Shown here one piece after another: positions 7,309 to 7,336 of a DNA stretch of 7,336 nucleotides. A model generated the notes under the pieces. That model saw only the letters and a program-made list of their open reading frames with translations, was not told the origin of the DNA and ran no database searches. This stretch comes from Bacteroidota bacterium (GTDB lineage: Bacteria > Bacteroidota > Bacteroidia > Chitinophagales > Chitinophagaceae), in the NCBI GenBank assembly GCA_028875955.1, contig JAGWTX010000118.1, forward strand, positions 1-7,336, written 5' to 3'. The translations under genes and the position numbers were made by a program. Within the stretch, counting starts at the first letter, position 1; every line of letters starts with the position of its first letter.

Positions 7309-7336
7309 TTAGGCTAAGATTGATTCGGTTACCGGT
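7309..7336 (-). CDS. Probable 3' end of the gene upstream of metH
   Basis: Only 35 bases precede the metH ATG. One reverse frame ends PVTESILA followed by TAA at 7311-7309, 7 nt before the ATG. A second frame ends TGNRINLSLRKL with its TGA overlapping the metH ATG (ATGA); the third has an early stop. Either open frame could end an upstream cotranscribed gene. I lean slightly to the TAA reading because the other frame uses CTA, AGA and CGA codons. In Bacteroidota the gene here is often the homocysteine-methyltransferase half of MetH, but too little is visible to confirm that. Confidence 0.35.

Noticed and set aside
7302..7336. Cobalamin or SAM riboswitch upstream of metH
   Set aside because: Only 35 bases are visible, they fit the end of a preceding gene, and no riboswitch core sequence is present.

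Overview
The window looks like ordinary chromosomal DNA from a member of the Bacteroidota, most probably near the Chitinophagaceae. The grounds are a methionine synthase lacking its homocysteine domain (a split-gene arrangement known in this phylum), a DUF4286 protein, a TAnnTTTG-type promoter box ahead of a HU gene, start codons without clear Shine-Dalgarno sequences, and several exported proteins. The taxonomic call is inference from gene content. I see no phage, transposon, CRISPR array, RNA gene or defence locus.

Layout. Bases 1-134 (minus) carry the first 44 codons of a HU-family nucleoid protein, with a good Bacteroidota-type promoter at 166-196. Bases 135-427 are AT-rich and hold no convincing gene beyond that promoter. 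Bases 428-2923 (minus) form a tight three-gene unit, read from right to left: an unrecognised exported protein of 458 aa, exodeoxyribonuclease III (xth) 13 nt later, and a DUF4286 protein 29 nt after that. A 78-bp divergent intergenic region (2924-3001) contains a small inverted repeat and separates this unit from a plus-strand LOG/TIGR00730-type Rossmann-fold protein (3002-3733). That gene converges, with 12 bp between stop codons, on a second minus-strand unit. This unit consists of metH, whose product has only the pterin, cobalamin and activation modules (4587-7301), followed after 10 bp by an exported beta-strand-rich protein (3746-4576). The last bases (to 7336) are probably the end of another gene just upstream of metH, plausibly the missing homocysteine-methyltransferase subunit.

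How the genes fit together. metH serves methionine regeneration and folate/one-carbon metabolism, and its product needs a partner polypeptide that binds homocysteine. xth serves base-excision repair, and its close packing with two poorly characterised genes suggests cotranscription rather than a proven shared function. The LOG protein probably acts on nucleoside monophosphates. The two exported proteins are the least understood genes here. No clearly new system was found; the items worth a second look are modest.
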